This document shows positions 44,333-53,741 of a DNA stretch of 64,000 nucleotides, piece by piece. The stretch comes from CAZNFR01 sp964572225 (GTDB taxonomy: Bacteria; Bacteroidota; Bacteroidia; Bacteroidales; GCA-2748055). The stretch is taken from contig CAZNFR010000008.1 in the NCBI GenBank assembly GCA_964572225.1, forward strand, positions 1 through 64,000, read 5' to 3'. Each line of letters begins with the position of its first letter. Position 1 is the stretch's first letter. Under the pieces are notes generated by a model. The model had not been told where the DNA came from and made no database searches. It saw nothing but the letters and a program-made list of their open reading frames with translations. Position numbers and translations under genes: made by a program.

Positions 44333-47230
44333 ATGGGTGCAGTTTCGAAATTCCGAAAGATACTTTTTGCATTATTCTGGCTGATCCTGTCGGTTTTGGC
44401 AGACCGGTACTTATTTCTCTTTCAGGACATTCCCGTTTTCCGTTTGTTTTTTGTAGTGGCAGTTATTTTTTGGTACAGGATTGGAAAACCGATGATTATC
44501 CCGGTTCTGATGCTGTCGCTATTGTCATGGTACCTGATCCCCGGAAAGAGTCAGGCCATTTTGGATCCGGGACCTTTTATTTTTATCTTTCCTTTCGCAG
44601 ATCTGGCCGGGATTTTCCTTGCCAAATCCATGATCCTGAAAATTTCGGACAAAGGGAATCTCAGTCTCTTCGGATTAAATGTGATTCTCCGATTTTTTCT
44701 TCTGGCGGCTTTTATCCCTTCTTTTTTGCAGGTCCTGATCCTTTCGGGTACACTTTATCTGGGTATCGGGAGCTGGCCTGAACTCCCGGTTTTTTTTACG
44801 GTTTTACTATCTAATTTCCTGCCGCTGGTCCTGATTTCACCGATTCATAACAGCAGAAAACAAAAAACAGCCTTGTTTTTAGTTTCCCCAAGGCTCACGG
44901 AATATCTGATAATTTCCATCATATTGATAAGTGGGTCCTTCCTGATTTTCTCCCAGGTTATTAACACCCCTGTGGTTAATATTTCACTGGCATATCTTTT
45001 AACCCCGATTTTTATCTGGCTCTCGTCGAGGTTTCAAACAAGGGAAGTTTCCCTGTTATTGGGTGTAACCGTTTTGTTTTCCTTTGTATTTTCCATTAGG
45101 CCTGGTAATTCTATGATCACCGAGATTGTACCTTATCCCTTTCTTCTCCTACAGATCTATTTTTCGGTGGTACTTCTTCTCACCTGGTTAATTCACATAC
45201 TTTTTCTGGAAAGGGAGGAAAAGCTGAACGAACTCACTGCAAGAGAGCAGGATCTTAGCAATATTTTTGAAAATGTACCTGTTCCCTTCCTGGTTGTGGA
45301 TCATGACCTGAAGATCCTGTCATTCAATAGTGCATTTTCCGGTTTTTTTTCCCGGAAGGGAATTCCCATGAAAGAACATCTTTACGAATTGCTGGAATTA
45401 TACCCCGACCAGAAAAAAGCGAATACCATCCTGGAAAAATGGGAAGAAGATATCAGGATCAAAGATGAGCGTACCTCTGCTGAGAAGGAAATCTCCATGG
45501 CTGATTCCGGCGGTAATATCCTGTCATTGCAATTGAGCATACGACCCTACATCTCGGGATACCTGGTAGGGATATCCGATATTACTGAGGATCGTCAACT
45601 TCTTGAAAGGATCCGCAAGAGTGAAAGAAGATTGCAAAATCTGGTTAGAAATCTCCAGGGAATGGTTTTCCAGTCCGATTATGGCCGGCCGGGACAATTA
45701 AAATTTGCCAGCGAAGGCTGTTTTAGACTAACCGGATACCTTCCTTCCGAATTTACCCGGGATCATGGAATCTCCTTTAACAGTCTGATTTCGGAAGACT
45801 ACCTGGTTATCATCAGACAAAAAATGGAGATGGCGGTTAAAAAAGGAGACTTTTATGAAGTGCAGTATCCGATAACTACCCGAAGCGGGGAGGTAAAGTG
45901 GGTCAACGAGAAAGGGATAGGCCTTTATAATTCCGAAGGAAGGCTTGATTCGGTTGAAGGGATTATTGTGGATATCTCTGAACGAATGGATATATTAAAA
46001 TCGTTGAGAATTAGCGAACAACGCTTTCGCTCCCTTTTTGATAATATTCCGGTTGCACTCTGGGAAATGGATTTCAGAAAAATTAAAAAATTCCTCAACA
46101 ATCTCAGGGAGACCACCCCTGATCTAAGAGATTATTTCCAAAACAACAGAGAGGGCATAAATCTTTTGATTAAAAAGATCCGGATCCTGGATCTGAATCA
46201 GACAGCCCTTGATTTTTTCAGGGTCAGAACCAAAAAGGAAGCACAGGATCGATTCAGGATTTACTTCGAACAGGGTATTTCCGATTATTTTCCGGAGGCA
46301 TTGTTGTATTTGTTTAAAGGCAACTCACATGCCGATAATTTCTATGCTGAATTTTCCTTTGAAGGCCGGCAGAAGTATGTTTACCTCACATGGCATATTT
46401 TGCCGGAAGCCAGTGTTGACTGGTCGCGCGTGGTGCTCTCCCTTATCGATGTGAGTAAACTGAGAGAAGCCCAGAAAGAGATAATCAAGCTTAACGAGGG
46501 ACTTGAGGAGAAGGTCAGACGGAGAACCGAGGAACTTAATCAGGCAAACAAGGATCTTGAAGCCTTTTCCTATTCCGTCTCCCATGACCTTAAAGCTCCC
46601 CTTCGGGCCATTAAGGGATTTGGCAGAATGCTGGCTGAAAAGGAAAAGGATGGCTTATCTGAAAAGGGACAACATTTCCTCAGGATGATCACAGAAAATG
46701 TAGAAAGGATGGGCGAACTGATCAATGCCTTACTGAAATTTTCCCGCCTGGGGGGTAAAAGCCTGGAGGTAAGGGAATTCAATCCGGAAGAGATGATTCG
46801 GGAGATTTGGAATGAACTCCGGGATGTCCATGAATTAAGCCGCGCGGACCTTAGTTTAAATGAATTACCCCGGATCCAGGCAGATTACACCCTGATTCGC
46901 CAGGTATTTTACAATCTTCTCTCCAATGCCCTTAAGTTTTCTGATGAAACCAAAAATCAAAGGATTGAAATATCCTGTCGAATGGTAAATTCCAGCTATG
47001 AGTTTTGTGTAAGCGACAACGGAATTGGATTCGATCAAAAATTTGAGGAAAAGATTTTTAAGGTCTTTCAGCGTTTGCATACCACCACCGAATATGAAGG
47101 AACAGGAATCGGGCTGGCTCTGGTCCATAGAATTGTAAGACTTCACCAGGGTAAAATATTTGCACACTCCACATCTGGGGAGGGATCAAAATTCTATTTC
47201 ACACTCCCTGTTGAGATTCATTCTGAATAG
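44333..47230 (+). CDS. Multi-PAS membrane histidine kinase
   Basis: Encodes 965 residues. The first 300 form eight or more membrane helices in a MASE1-like arrangement, so the sensing part is in the inner membrane. Then come a PAS domain (ENVPVPFLVVDHDLKILSFNSAFSGFF), a PAS/PAC (LQNLVRNLQGMVFQSDYGRP … WVNEKGIGLYNSEGRLDSVEGIIVDISERMD), a third degenerate PAS, a coiled coil, the phosphoacceptor FSYSVSHDLKAPLRAIKGFGRML with His751, and an ATPase domain (QVFYNLLSNALKFSDE, VSDNGIGFD, GTGIGLALVHRIVRLHQG), as in phytochrome-like kinases. It has no receiver of its own; the hybrid kinase encoded 168 bases on has two and may be its partner. Confidence 0.9.
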   Translation: MGAVSKFRKILFALFWLILSVLADRYLFLFQDIPVFRLFFVVAVIFWYRIGKPMIIPVLMLSLLSWYLIPGKSQAILDPGPFIFIFPFADLAGIFLAKSMILKISDKGNLSLFGLNVILRFFLLAAFIPSFLQVLILSGTLYLGIGSWPELPVFFTVLLSNFLPLVLISPIHNSRKQKTALFLVSPRLTEYLIISIILISGSFLIFSQVINTPVVNISLAYLLTPIFIWLSSRFQTREVSLLLGVTVLFSFVFSIRPGNSMITEIVPYPFLLLQIYFSVVLLLTWLIHILFLEREEKLNELTAREQDLSNIFENVPVPFLVVDHDLKILSFNSAFSGFFSRKGIPMKEHLYELLELYPDQKKANTILEKWEEDIRIKDERTSAEKEISMADSGGNILSLQLSIRPYISGYLVGISDITEDRQLLERIRKSERRLQNLVRNLQGMVFQSDYGRPGQLKFASEGCFRLTGYLPSEFTRDHGISFNSLISEDYLVIIRQKMEMAVKKGDFYEVQYPITTRSGEVKWVNEKGIGLYNSEGRLDSVEGIIVDISERMDILKSLRISEQRFRSLFDNIPVALWEMDFRKIKKFLNNLRETTPDLRDYFQNNREGINLLIKKIRILDLNQTALDFFRVRTKKEAQDRFRIYFEQGISDYFPEALLYLFKGNSHADNFYAEFSFEGRQKYVYLTWHILPEASVDWSRVVLSLIDVSKLREAQKEIIKLNEGLEEKVRRRTEELNQANKDLEAFSYSVSHDLKAPLRAIKGFGRMLAEKEKDGLSEKGQHFLRMITENVERMGELINALLKFSRLGGKSLEVREFNPEEMIREIWNELRDVHELSRADLSLNELPRIQADYTLIRQVFYNLLSNALKFSDETKNQRIEISCRMVNSSYEFCVSDNGIGFDQKFEEKIFKVFQRLHTTTEYEGTGIGLALVHRIVRLHQGKIFAHSTSGEGSKFYFTLPVEIHSE

Positions 47231-47398
47231 TGTCAAATACGCTCTGTTCAGTTTATTATCATAGCCTAAATTACTATTTTCATCCGTGAATATTTTTAAA
47301 AGAAGCTGGGTGGAACTCCTTGTTGGTTAAAAGAATCGTTGTGCGTTATACCAGTGACAAGGTCGTTTAATCAGCAGACATTTTAGGGGAAAAGGCAA

Positions 47399-50300
47399 AT
47401 GACAAAAGTACCTCTCAAGGTATTGATCCTTGAAGATAATCCTTATGATGCTGAGCTGAATATCAGCACCTTAGGTCAAGAAGACTGGGATATAGAACCC
47501 AAAGTAACTGATAATGAGGACGACTTCCGCAAAGCTTTACGGGATTTTAACCCGGACATTGTCCTGTCCGATTATAATCTTCCTAGCTTCAATGGCCTTG
47601 ACGCCCTTGAGCTGGTCAAAAATGAATACCCTTTTCTTCCTTTTGTGATCGTAACCGGTTCGCTGGATGAAGAAACAGCGGTTAATTGCATCAAGGAAGG
47701 GGCTTGGGATTATGTTCTCAAGGAGCATCTGATCCGCCTGAACCCTGCAGTGCGAAATGCCCTTATACATAAGGATGAGATGCTCAAGCATCAAATTTCC
47801 CAAACCCGGTATGAATCCGTTTTTAATTCCGTTAGCGATGGCATTTTCCTTTATGATGCAGAAACGTTGACCCTCGAGGATGTAAACAAAAGAGTACTTG
47901 AGCTATACGAATATTCAAAGGAAGATATTTTAAAGCTCAGCATAGGAGAGCTCAGTGATAGCGAACATGGGTATGACAATGAAACGGCCCGGATGTATGC
48001 CGGGAAGGCGGTAAAGGGTGAAATACAGCAAACCGAATGGAAAGCCAGATCGTCTTCCGGAAGGATACTCTGGATCAGTGTGGTTCTGAAAACCATCACC
48101 ATCGGTGAAAAGAAGTACCTTATGGGTATTGTAAAGGATATCGACCAACAAAAGAAAGCGGAAGATTCCCTAAAGAAAAGCCGGGAACTATATCAGGCAC
48201 TCGCCCAGAATTCCCCGGATGTGATTATGCGGTTTGACCGGGAGCACCGTCATATCTTCGTGAATGATAAGGTTGAAGACCTCATAGGTATGGGGGTTGA
48301 AAATTTCACCGGAAAAACACACAAGGAAATGGGAGTTTTTCCTGAAGAAATGGTGCATTTTTGGGAGCAAAACATTGACCGGGTATTCGACCTGGGTCAG
48401 CATCATACCGTGGAATTCAGCATTCCAACTGCCGGGAATACCCTTGAAATTGAATGGAGGTTGTTTCCCGAATTTGATGATTTGGGTAAGACCGAAACAG
48501 TACTTGCCATTGCCCGGGATATTACAGAGAGTAAAAGGAATACCCTGAAGATCCGGGAATCGGAAGAAAGACTTAAAATGGCACTGGAAGGTACCAGCGA
48601 CGGCCTGTGGGACCTCAATCTTATAAATCAGGAAATCTATTTTTCCCCACGGTATTTTACCATGCTAGGCTATCAGCCCACAGAGTTCGATCATAACCGG
48701 GAAGTACTGTTGAAGCTGATTCATCCGGAGGATATAGACAGAATTGTTGAGTATATCAATCAGACTATTGAAAATAGGAATCCCGCCATTGAAATGGAAA
48801 TGAGGCTAAAAAGGAAGGAGGGATCCTATACATGGATACTTTCCAGGGGTAAATTAATTACGAACGAGGAGGGAGTGCCGGTAAGAATGGTGGGGATCCA
48901 CGAGGATATCAGTCACAGAAAACGTCAACAGGAGATTCAGGATGTGCTTATCGAGATTGCAAACTCTGTCAATAATACCCGTAATCTTGACGAACTTTTC
49001 CTTAATATACAATCTTCTTTGGGTAAAATTATCGACACAAAGAATTGTTATGTTGCCCTGTACGACGAGAAAACCCAACTTATCAGCCTTCCTTTCCATA
49101 AAGATGAGAAGGATAGTTTCCAGGAATTTCCTGCCGGAAAGACCGTTACCGGTTACGTGATCAAAACGGGGGAAGCACAGCTTGTGGATGAAGATAAGAT
49201 TGAGGAACTGGCAAAGCAAGGAGAAATTGAACCCATAGGTGCACCATCGGTTTCATGGTTGGGGGTGCCCTTAAAAATTTCCGATAAGATCATCGGTGTA
49301 TTTGTGGTTCAAAGTTATGACGAAAATATCAAGTATACCTCCGATGATGTTCAGCTTCTTGAGTTTGTGTCTGACCAGATCGCCCTGGCCATCGAAAGAA
49401 GAATAGACCAGGATAAACTCAAACGGAATGAGGAAAGGCAAAGGAGAATTATTGAATCCTCACCAGACGGGCTGGTCGTGATTGATACCGAGGGAAGGAT
49501 ACTCACGCAAAATACCAGTTTCGTAAATCTGGTAAAACTGAAAACCGATCACCTGGGGCTCAACTTTTTTGATTTCGTGATGGACAACGATGTCATAAAA
49601 GTTCAGAATATCCTGAATGATACTCTGAAATCTGGCTATACAAAGAATATTCAGTTTAAAATGAAGCGTGAGGATGGATCCGATTTCTTCGCCGAATCCA
49701 GCTTTGGAGTGATCAATTCACAGGAAAAGGACGGGGATTCCTTTGTGATCGTCATGAAGAATATCGATGAAAGGAAAGCCTATGAACATAACCTGAGAAT
49801 AGCCAAGGAAAAAGCCGAAGAATCCGACCGACTCAAAACAGCTTTCCTTTCCAATATGTCCCATGAGATCCGGACTCCCATGAATGCCATTATCGGATTC
49901 GCGGAATTATTATCCCGGATGGAATGCAGCGAAGAGGAGAAAAGGGAATTTCTTCAACAAATAAATCAGGGGGCGGATACCCTGATGAGACTGATTGATG
50001 ACATCATCGATATTTCCAAGATCGAAGCAGGTCAGCTTAAAATGAACACAGGCATTTTTAACCTTGCCCCCCTGTTGAACGATCTTCATGTGGTCTATTC
50101 CAAATTCCTTACCCGGAGCAGCAAGGAACATATCCTTGTGAAGCATGATAGCGGAAATTATGACATTGATATTCAATTGCATACCGATGAATTCCGGCTC
50201 AGACAGGTTTTCTCCAACCTTCTTAACAATGCAGTTAAATTTACTGAGCAGGGTGAGATCCGTTATGGAATCAAAGAAATGAACAAGCAGGGTGTGGTTT

Positions 50301-50944
50301 TTTATGTAAGAGATACCGGAGTGGGAATTAGTAAAGATATGCATGAAATTATTTTTCAGCGTTTCCGGCAGGGGCATAGTTCAAAGAAAAGTTTTTACGG
50401 GGGAACCGGACTTGGACTCGCGATTTCCAAACATCTGGTGGGTATGATGGGAGGTGAGATGAAGGTGGAATCCGAGCCTGACAAAGGCGCCGAATTTACC
50501 TTCAATATACCCTATGACAGCCTGGATTATGATCTTCCTTCAGAGGAATTGAACCACAGCAGAAAAGCCGGCGATTGGGAAGGCAGGATCATTCTCGTTG
50601 CCGAGGATGACAGATCGAATTTCCAACTTATCCATGAAATTCTTCGAAAGACCCAAATTACCATCCTATGGGCAAAAAACGGAGAGGAAGCATTCCAAAA
50701 ATGCAAGGAAAATCCCGGAATTAACCTCGTGTTGATGGATATTCAAATGCCGGTCCTGAACGGGTATGATGCAACAAGGCAAATTAAGGAGATAAGGCCC
50801 TCCCTGCCAGTAATTGCGCAGACCGCCTATGCCATGGCCGGAGAGAAGGCACTTAGCAGGGATGCAGGCTGTGACGATTATATCTCCAAACCCATCAGGA
50901 TACAGGAATTGATGGATCTCATCAGTAAATACCTTGATAAGTGA
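47399..50944 (+). CDS. Soluble hybrid kinase: REC-PAS3-GAF-PAS-HisKA-HATPase-REC
   Basis: Encodes 1,181 residues with no membrane segment. Domains in order: receiver (residues 6-125, Asp58 in IVLSDYNLPSFNG), three PAS domains (about 135-510), a GAF domain (515-660, FLNIQSSLGKIIDTKNCYVALYD), a fourth PAS (670-785), HisKA with FLSNMSHEIRTPMNAIIGF (His822), HATPase (QVFSNLLNNAVKFTE, VRDTGVGISKD, GGTGLGLAISKHLVGMMGG) and a terminal receiver (Asp1114 in VLMDIQMPVLNG). It can accept phosphate at its first receiver and pass it on, so it looks like a relay centre for the upstream membrane kinase. Its stop overlaps the start of the solute-binding lipoprotein gene (GTGA). Confidence 0.93.
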   Translation: MTKVPLKVLILEDNPYDAELNISTLGQEDWDIEPKVTDNEDDFRKALRDFNPDIVLSDYNLPSFNGLDALELVKNEYPFLPFVIVTGSLDEETAVNCIKEGAWDYVLKEHLIRLNPAVRNALIHKDEMLKHQISQTRYESVFNSVSDGIFLYDAETLTLEDVNKRVLELYEYSKEDILKLSIGELSDSEHGYDNETARMYAGKAVKGEIQQTEWKARSSSGRILWISVVLKTITIGEKKYLMGIVKDIDQQKKAEDSLKKSRELYQALAQNSPDVIMRFDREHRHIFVNDKVEDLIGMGVENFTGKTHKEMGVFPEEMVHFWEQNIDRVFDLGQHHTVEFSIPTAGNTLEIEWRLFPEFDDLGKTETVLAIARDITESKRNTLKIRESEERLKMALEGTSDGLWDLNLINQEIYFSPRYFTMLGYQPTEFDHNREVLLKLIHPEDIDRIVEYINQTIENRNPAIEMEMRLKRKEGSYTWILSRGKLITNEEGVPVRMVGIHEDISHRKRQQEIQDVLIEIANSVNNTRNLDELFLNIQSSLGKIIDTKNCYVALYDEKTQLISLPFHKDEKDSFQEFPAGKTVTGYVIKTGEAQLVDEDKIEELAKQGEIEPIGAPSVSWLGVPLKISDKIIGVFVVQSYDENIKYTSDDVQLLEFVSDQIALAIERRIDQDKLKRNEERQRRIIESSPDGLVVIDTEGRILTQNTSFVNLVKLKTDHLGLNFFDFVMDNDVIKVQNILNDTLKSGYTKNIQFKMKREDGSDFFAESSFGVINSQEKDGDSFVIVMKNIDERKAYEHNLRIAKEKAEESDRLKTAFLSNMSHEIRTPMNAIIGFAELLSRMECSEEEKREFLQQINQGADTLMRLIDDIIDISKIEAGQLKMNTGIFNLAPLLNDLHVVYSKFLTRSSKEHILVKHDSGNYDIDIQLHTDEFRLRQVFSNLLNNAVKFTEQGEIRYGIKEMNKQGVVFYVRDTGVGISKDMHEIIFQRFRQGHSSKKSFYGGTGLGLAISKHLVGMMGGEMKVESEPDKGAEFTFNIPYDSLDYDLPSEELNHSRKAGDWEGRIILVAEDDRSNFQLIHEILRKTQITILWAKNGEEAFQKCKENPGINLVLMDIQMPVLNGYDATRQIKEIRPSLPVIAQTAYAMAGEKALSRDAGCDDYISKPIRIQELMDLISKYLDK

Positions 50945-52587
50945 GGAAAAACTTTCTGCTTGGCATATTCATCATTAATACTTTTTTCCTGCATTCGTGC
51001 CGGCAGACCTCCGAATCAGATGACCTTCAGGTTTTTCGATACAATGAATCCAAAGGTATTCCCACCCTGGATCCTGCTTTTGCCAGGAATCAAAGTATAA
51101 TCTGGCCGGTATCGCAGATTTTCAACGGGTTACTGGAACTTGATGAGAACCTTGAAATTCAACCTTCCCTTGCCCGTTCGTGGGAAGTTTCGGACGATGG
51201 GAAAACTTATACCTTCCTTCTGCGAAAGGATGTATATTTTCATTCCCATCCTTCATTGAAAACCGAACAACAGCAGAGATTTCGTGCTTCTGATGTGGAA
51301 TACAGTTTTTCACGCATACTGGATCCGGAGGTAGCCTCGCCCGGCTTATGGATATTTAACAATCTGGAGCGAGATCATCCTGATCACCCTTTAGGGTTTA
51401 AAGCCATAAATGACAGTGTATTCCGTATATTTTTAAAAACTCCTTTCCCTGCCTTACCGGGCATCCTGACCATGCCCTATTGTTATGTAGTTCCGGAGGA
51501 GGTGGTCCAGGCTGAAGGGACAAATTTCAGTCGACAACCTGTCGGTACCGGACCTTTCCTCGTCCGGTTCTGGAAGGATGATGAAATGCTTATTCTGGTA
51601 AGAAATAATAATTACTTTGAAAAGGATGGAGCGGGCAGGACCTTACCTTACCTGGATGCAATCAACATAAGTTTCACAAAGGACAAGCAATCAGAGTTCA
51701 TGGAGTTTTTGCTGGGTAACCTGGAAATGCTGAACGGACTTCACCCTTCCTATAAAGATGAACTCCTGGATGGGAATGGACAACTCAGAATAAAATATAA
51801 GAACAGATTGAGGTTGATCACTCAGGATTATCTCAATACAGAATATCTTGGGTTCCTCGTTGATGACTCCCTGGAAACAGCACTGAAAAGTCCGGTTTCT
51901 GACAAGAACTTCAGAAAAGCTATAAATTTCGGATTCAGCCGTTCCAAAATGATGAGATATCTCAGAAACAATATTGGCACTCCCGCAGTACATGGATTTA
52001 TTCCCGAAGGGTTTGCGAATTACCCGGTTAACAAAGTGAAGGGATATGATCTGAACCGGGATTCCGTGAGTTTCTGCCTCGAAAAGGCCGGGTACCCCGA
52101 AGGTAAGGGATTGCCTGAGATCCTTCTTACGACCACCTCCGATTACCTTGATCTGTGTGAATTCATCCAGTATGAATTATCTCTTTCAGGCATCCGGATT
52201 CGCCTGGATGTAGCCACCGGTGCTTCCTTCAGAAATAGGGTTGCCAATTCTGAATTGATTTTCTTCCGCGGGTCATGGATAGCCGATTACCCTGACCCGG
52301 AAAATTACTTATCCTTGTTTTATTCAGGCAACTTCAGTCCGTCGGGGCCTAATTACACCCATTTCTCAAATCCGGTATACGACAGTCTTTACCTGCATAC
52401 CTTCCGGGTGACAGATGAAAAAGAAAGATACCGAATTTACGGGATCCTGGATAGGATGATCGTCGATGAGGCTCCTGTGGTCCCCCTTTACTATGATCAG
52501 GTAGTCAGATTTACCCGGATGGATGTCGAGGGACTAACCTCTGGTTCTCTGAATCAGCTTTCTCTAAAAAAAGTTATTTTGGAATGA
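50941..52587 (+). CDS. Solute-binding lipoprotein, oligopeptide type (SBP family 5)
   Basis: Encodes 548 residues from GTG 50941, overlapping the kinase stop by four bases. The lipobox FFLHSC (Cys20) anchors it. The fold is that of DppA/OppA: TLDPAFARNQSIIWPVSQIFNGLLELDENLEIQPSLARSWEVSDDGKTYTFLLRKDVYFH, FRASDVEYSFSRILDP, PVGTGPFLVRFWKDDEMLILVRNNNY, and ending RMIVDEAPVVPLYYDQVVRFTR. Such proteins bind peptides or other small molecules for an ABC importer, but no permease or ATPase gene lies here. Overlap with a kinase gene suggests that it presents a ligand to the sensory system instead. Confidence 0.88.
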   Translation: MRKNFLLGIFIINTFFLHSCRQTSESDDLQVFRYNESKGIPTLDPAFARNQSIIWPVSQIFNGLLELDENLEIQPSLARSWEVSDDGKTYTFLLRKDVYFHSHPSLKTEQQQRFRASDVEYSFSRILDPEVASPGLWIFNNLERDHPDHPLGFKAINDSVFRIFLKTPFPALPGILTMPYCYVVPEEVVQAEGTNFSRQPVGTGPFLVRFWKDDEMLILVRNNNYFEKDGAGRTLPYLDAINISFTKDKQSEFMEFLLGNLEMLNGLHPSYKDELLDGNGQLRIKYKNRLRLITQDYLNTEYLGFLVDDSLETALKSPVSDKNFRKAINFGFSRSKMMRYLRNNIGTPAVHGFIPEGFANYPVNKVKGYDLNRDSVSFCLEKAGYPEGKGLPEILLTTTSDYLDLCEFIQYELSLSGIRIRLDVATGASFRNRVANSELIFFRGSWIADYPDPENYLSLFYSGNFSPSGPNYTHFSNPVYDSLYLHTFRVTDEKERYRIYGILDRMIVDEAPVVPLYYDQVVRFTRMDVEGLTSGSLNQLSLKKVILE

Positions 52588-52700
52588 TTATTTAAGTTTT
52601 TTTAACATGGAAACATGTTATAAATTCGAAACAAATGGAATATATAAGGATACATCAGGGTTATTTTTCAATTTCTTAAGGGGGAAAAATCTTCACTACC

Positions 52701-53510
52701 ATGGACAACTACAGTAAACAGTGGATTAATTTTCATAAAGGGATCTGTTCCATAGATTTCTTTGGAAGCTCAAACAGCAGGTTAATGGGCGTTACCGGAT
52801 TCAGATCAGAGAATCAGATTTTCACCAGCGATTATATTTATAAGGATCAAGATTGCCGGGAAGTAAGAATTCGTTTTTATGAGGCCGACGGGCTTATGGT
52901 TTTCAAAGAGCTGATTTTTAGTTATGAGCGATTTTCGGAATTTATCCCTCAAAAAAATACCCTGGGAAATTTGGGAGTTGGAGTCATAAATCTACCAGAA
53001 CAAGATCTGAAAGGCACAGTTTCACTCAACTTTTGCGGAAGCTGCAATCCCCTGATCGGAACGGTTGCCGCTTGTATCGGCTACCAGTATGAACACCACA
53101 ACTTAAGTATGAAACAGGCTATAATTAGCGGCCATGTTATCAATGAGAGCAATCTCAGTTTCATTCAGTTCGACGGCACGGTGAGGCCCGGATTTAGCGG
53201 AGCCCCGTTATTAAGCATAGAAACGGGTGATGTTATCGGAATTGTTTCTAACCGGGAAATGAATGAAGTGAAGATTTACCGGGATATTACGGGTATTGTT
53301 GAACAGAATCTTGAACAGCTTTCCAGGGTGGAGGGCGAATGGGTTGTGAATGATATTGATCCTATCCAGGTACTGATTGCCAACCAAAATCAGATTAAAC
53401 ACCTTGCACGCCAGTTTTTTTACAACTATACAGGAAAAACGGGATATGCACTGGAGATCAATCATGTTACGGAGCATTTTGAAAATAACATTGATTTTGA
53501 TGACCATTAG
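52701..53510 (+). CDS. Trypsin-fold protein with Ser but no catalytic His
   Basis: Encodes 269 residues, no signal peptide. The Ser loop of trypsin-like peptidases is present (IQFDGTVRPGFSGAPLLSIETGDVIGIVS, Ser166). The N-terminal barrel strand that should end with the catalytic His reads GVTGFRSENQIFTSDYIYKD, with Tyr45 where HtrA-like enzymes have TxxH, and the Asp segment reads LGVGVINL in place of DLAVLK. It is therefore probably an inactive relative used for binding. A helical C-terminus (residues 200-269) is not part of the peptidase fold. It lies 113 bases after the solute-binding gene, and ends four bases into xseB. Confidence 0.6.
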   Translation: MDNYSKQWINFHKGICSIDFFGSSNSRLMGVTGFRSENQIFTSDYIYKDQDCREVRIRFYEADGLMVFKELIFSYERFSEFIPQKNTLGNLGVGVINLPEQDLKGTVSLNFCGSCNPLIGTVAACIGYQYEHHNLSMKQAIISGHVINESNLSFIQFDGTVRPGFSGAPLLSIETGDVIGIVSNREMNEVKIYRDITGIVEQNLEQLSRVEGEWVVNDIDPIQVLIANQNQIKHLARQFFYNYTGKTGYALEINHVTEHFENNIDFDDH

Positions 53511-53737
53511 TTGAAGTCCTGATTCTCATCCGGTTTGATATCCTCGTTTTCTTCCAGGATCCTGTTAACCTGCTCTTCGGTTGAGCTTAATCTTTTTTTA
53601 CACTGGTTGATCAACTCAGTGGCTCGTTTTACTTTTTCTGCCAGGATATCCACATCCAGCTCACCGTTTTCCAGTTGCTGAAGGATTTCTTCAATCTCTT
53701 TTATGGATTCAGAATAATTAAAAGTCTTTTTGGCCAT
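53507..53737 (-). CDS. xseB: Exodeoxyribonuclease VII small subunit
   Basis: Encodes 76 residues, almost entirely helical: FNYSESIKEIEEILQQLENGELDVDILAEKVKRATELINQCKKRLSSTEEQVNRIL, the XseB family pattern, in which several copies surround one XseA. Together they cut single-stranded DNA from either end in repair. It starts four bases after the xseA stop. Confidence 0.93.
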   Translation of the reverse strand: MAKKTFNYSESIKEIEEILQQLENGELDVDILAEKVKRATELINQCKKRLSSTEEQVNRILEENEDIKPDENQDFN

Positions 53738-53741
53738 GCGT

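Noticed and set aside
52603..52620. Hairpin TAACATG-GAAA-CATGTTA after the solute-binding gene as a terminator
   Set aside because: The stem is short and AT-rich and no T-run follows it; the T-run lies before it.
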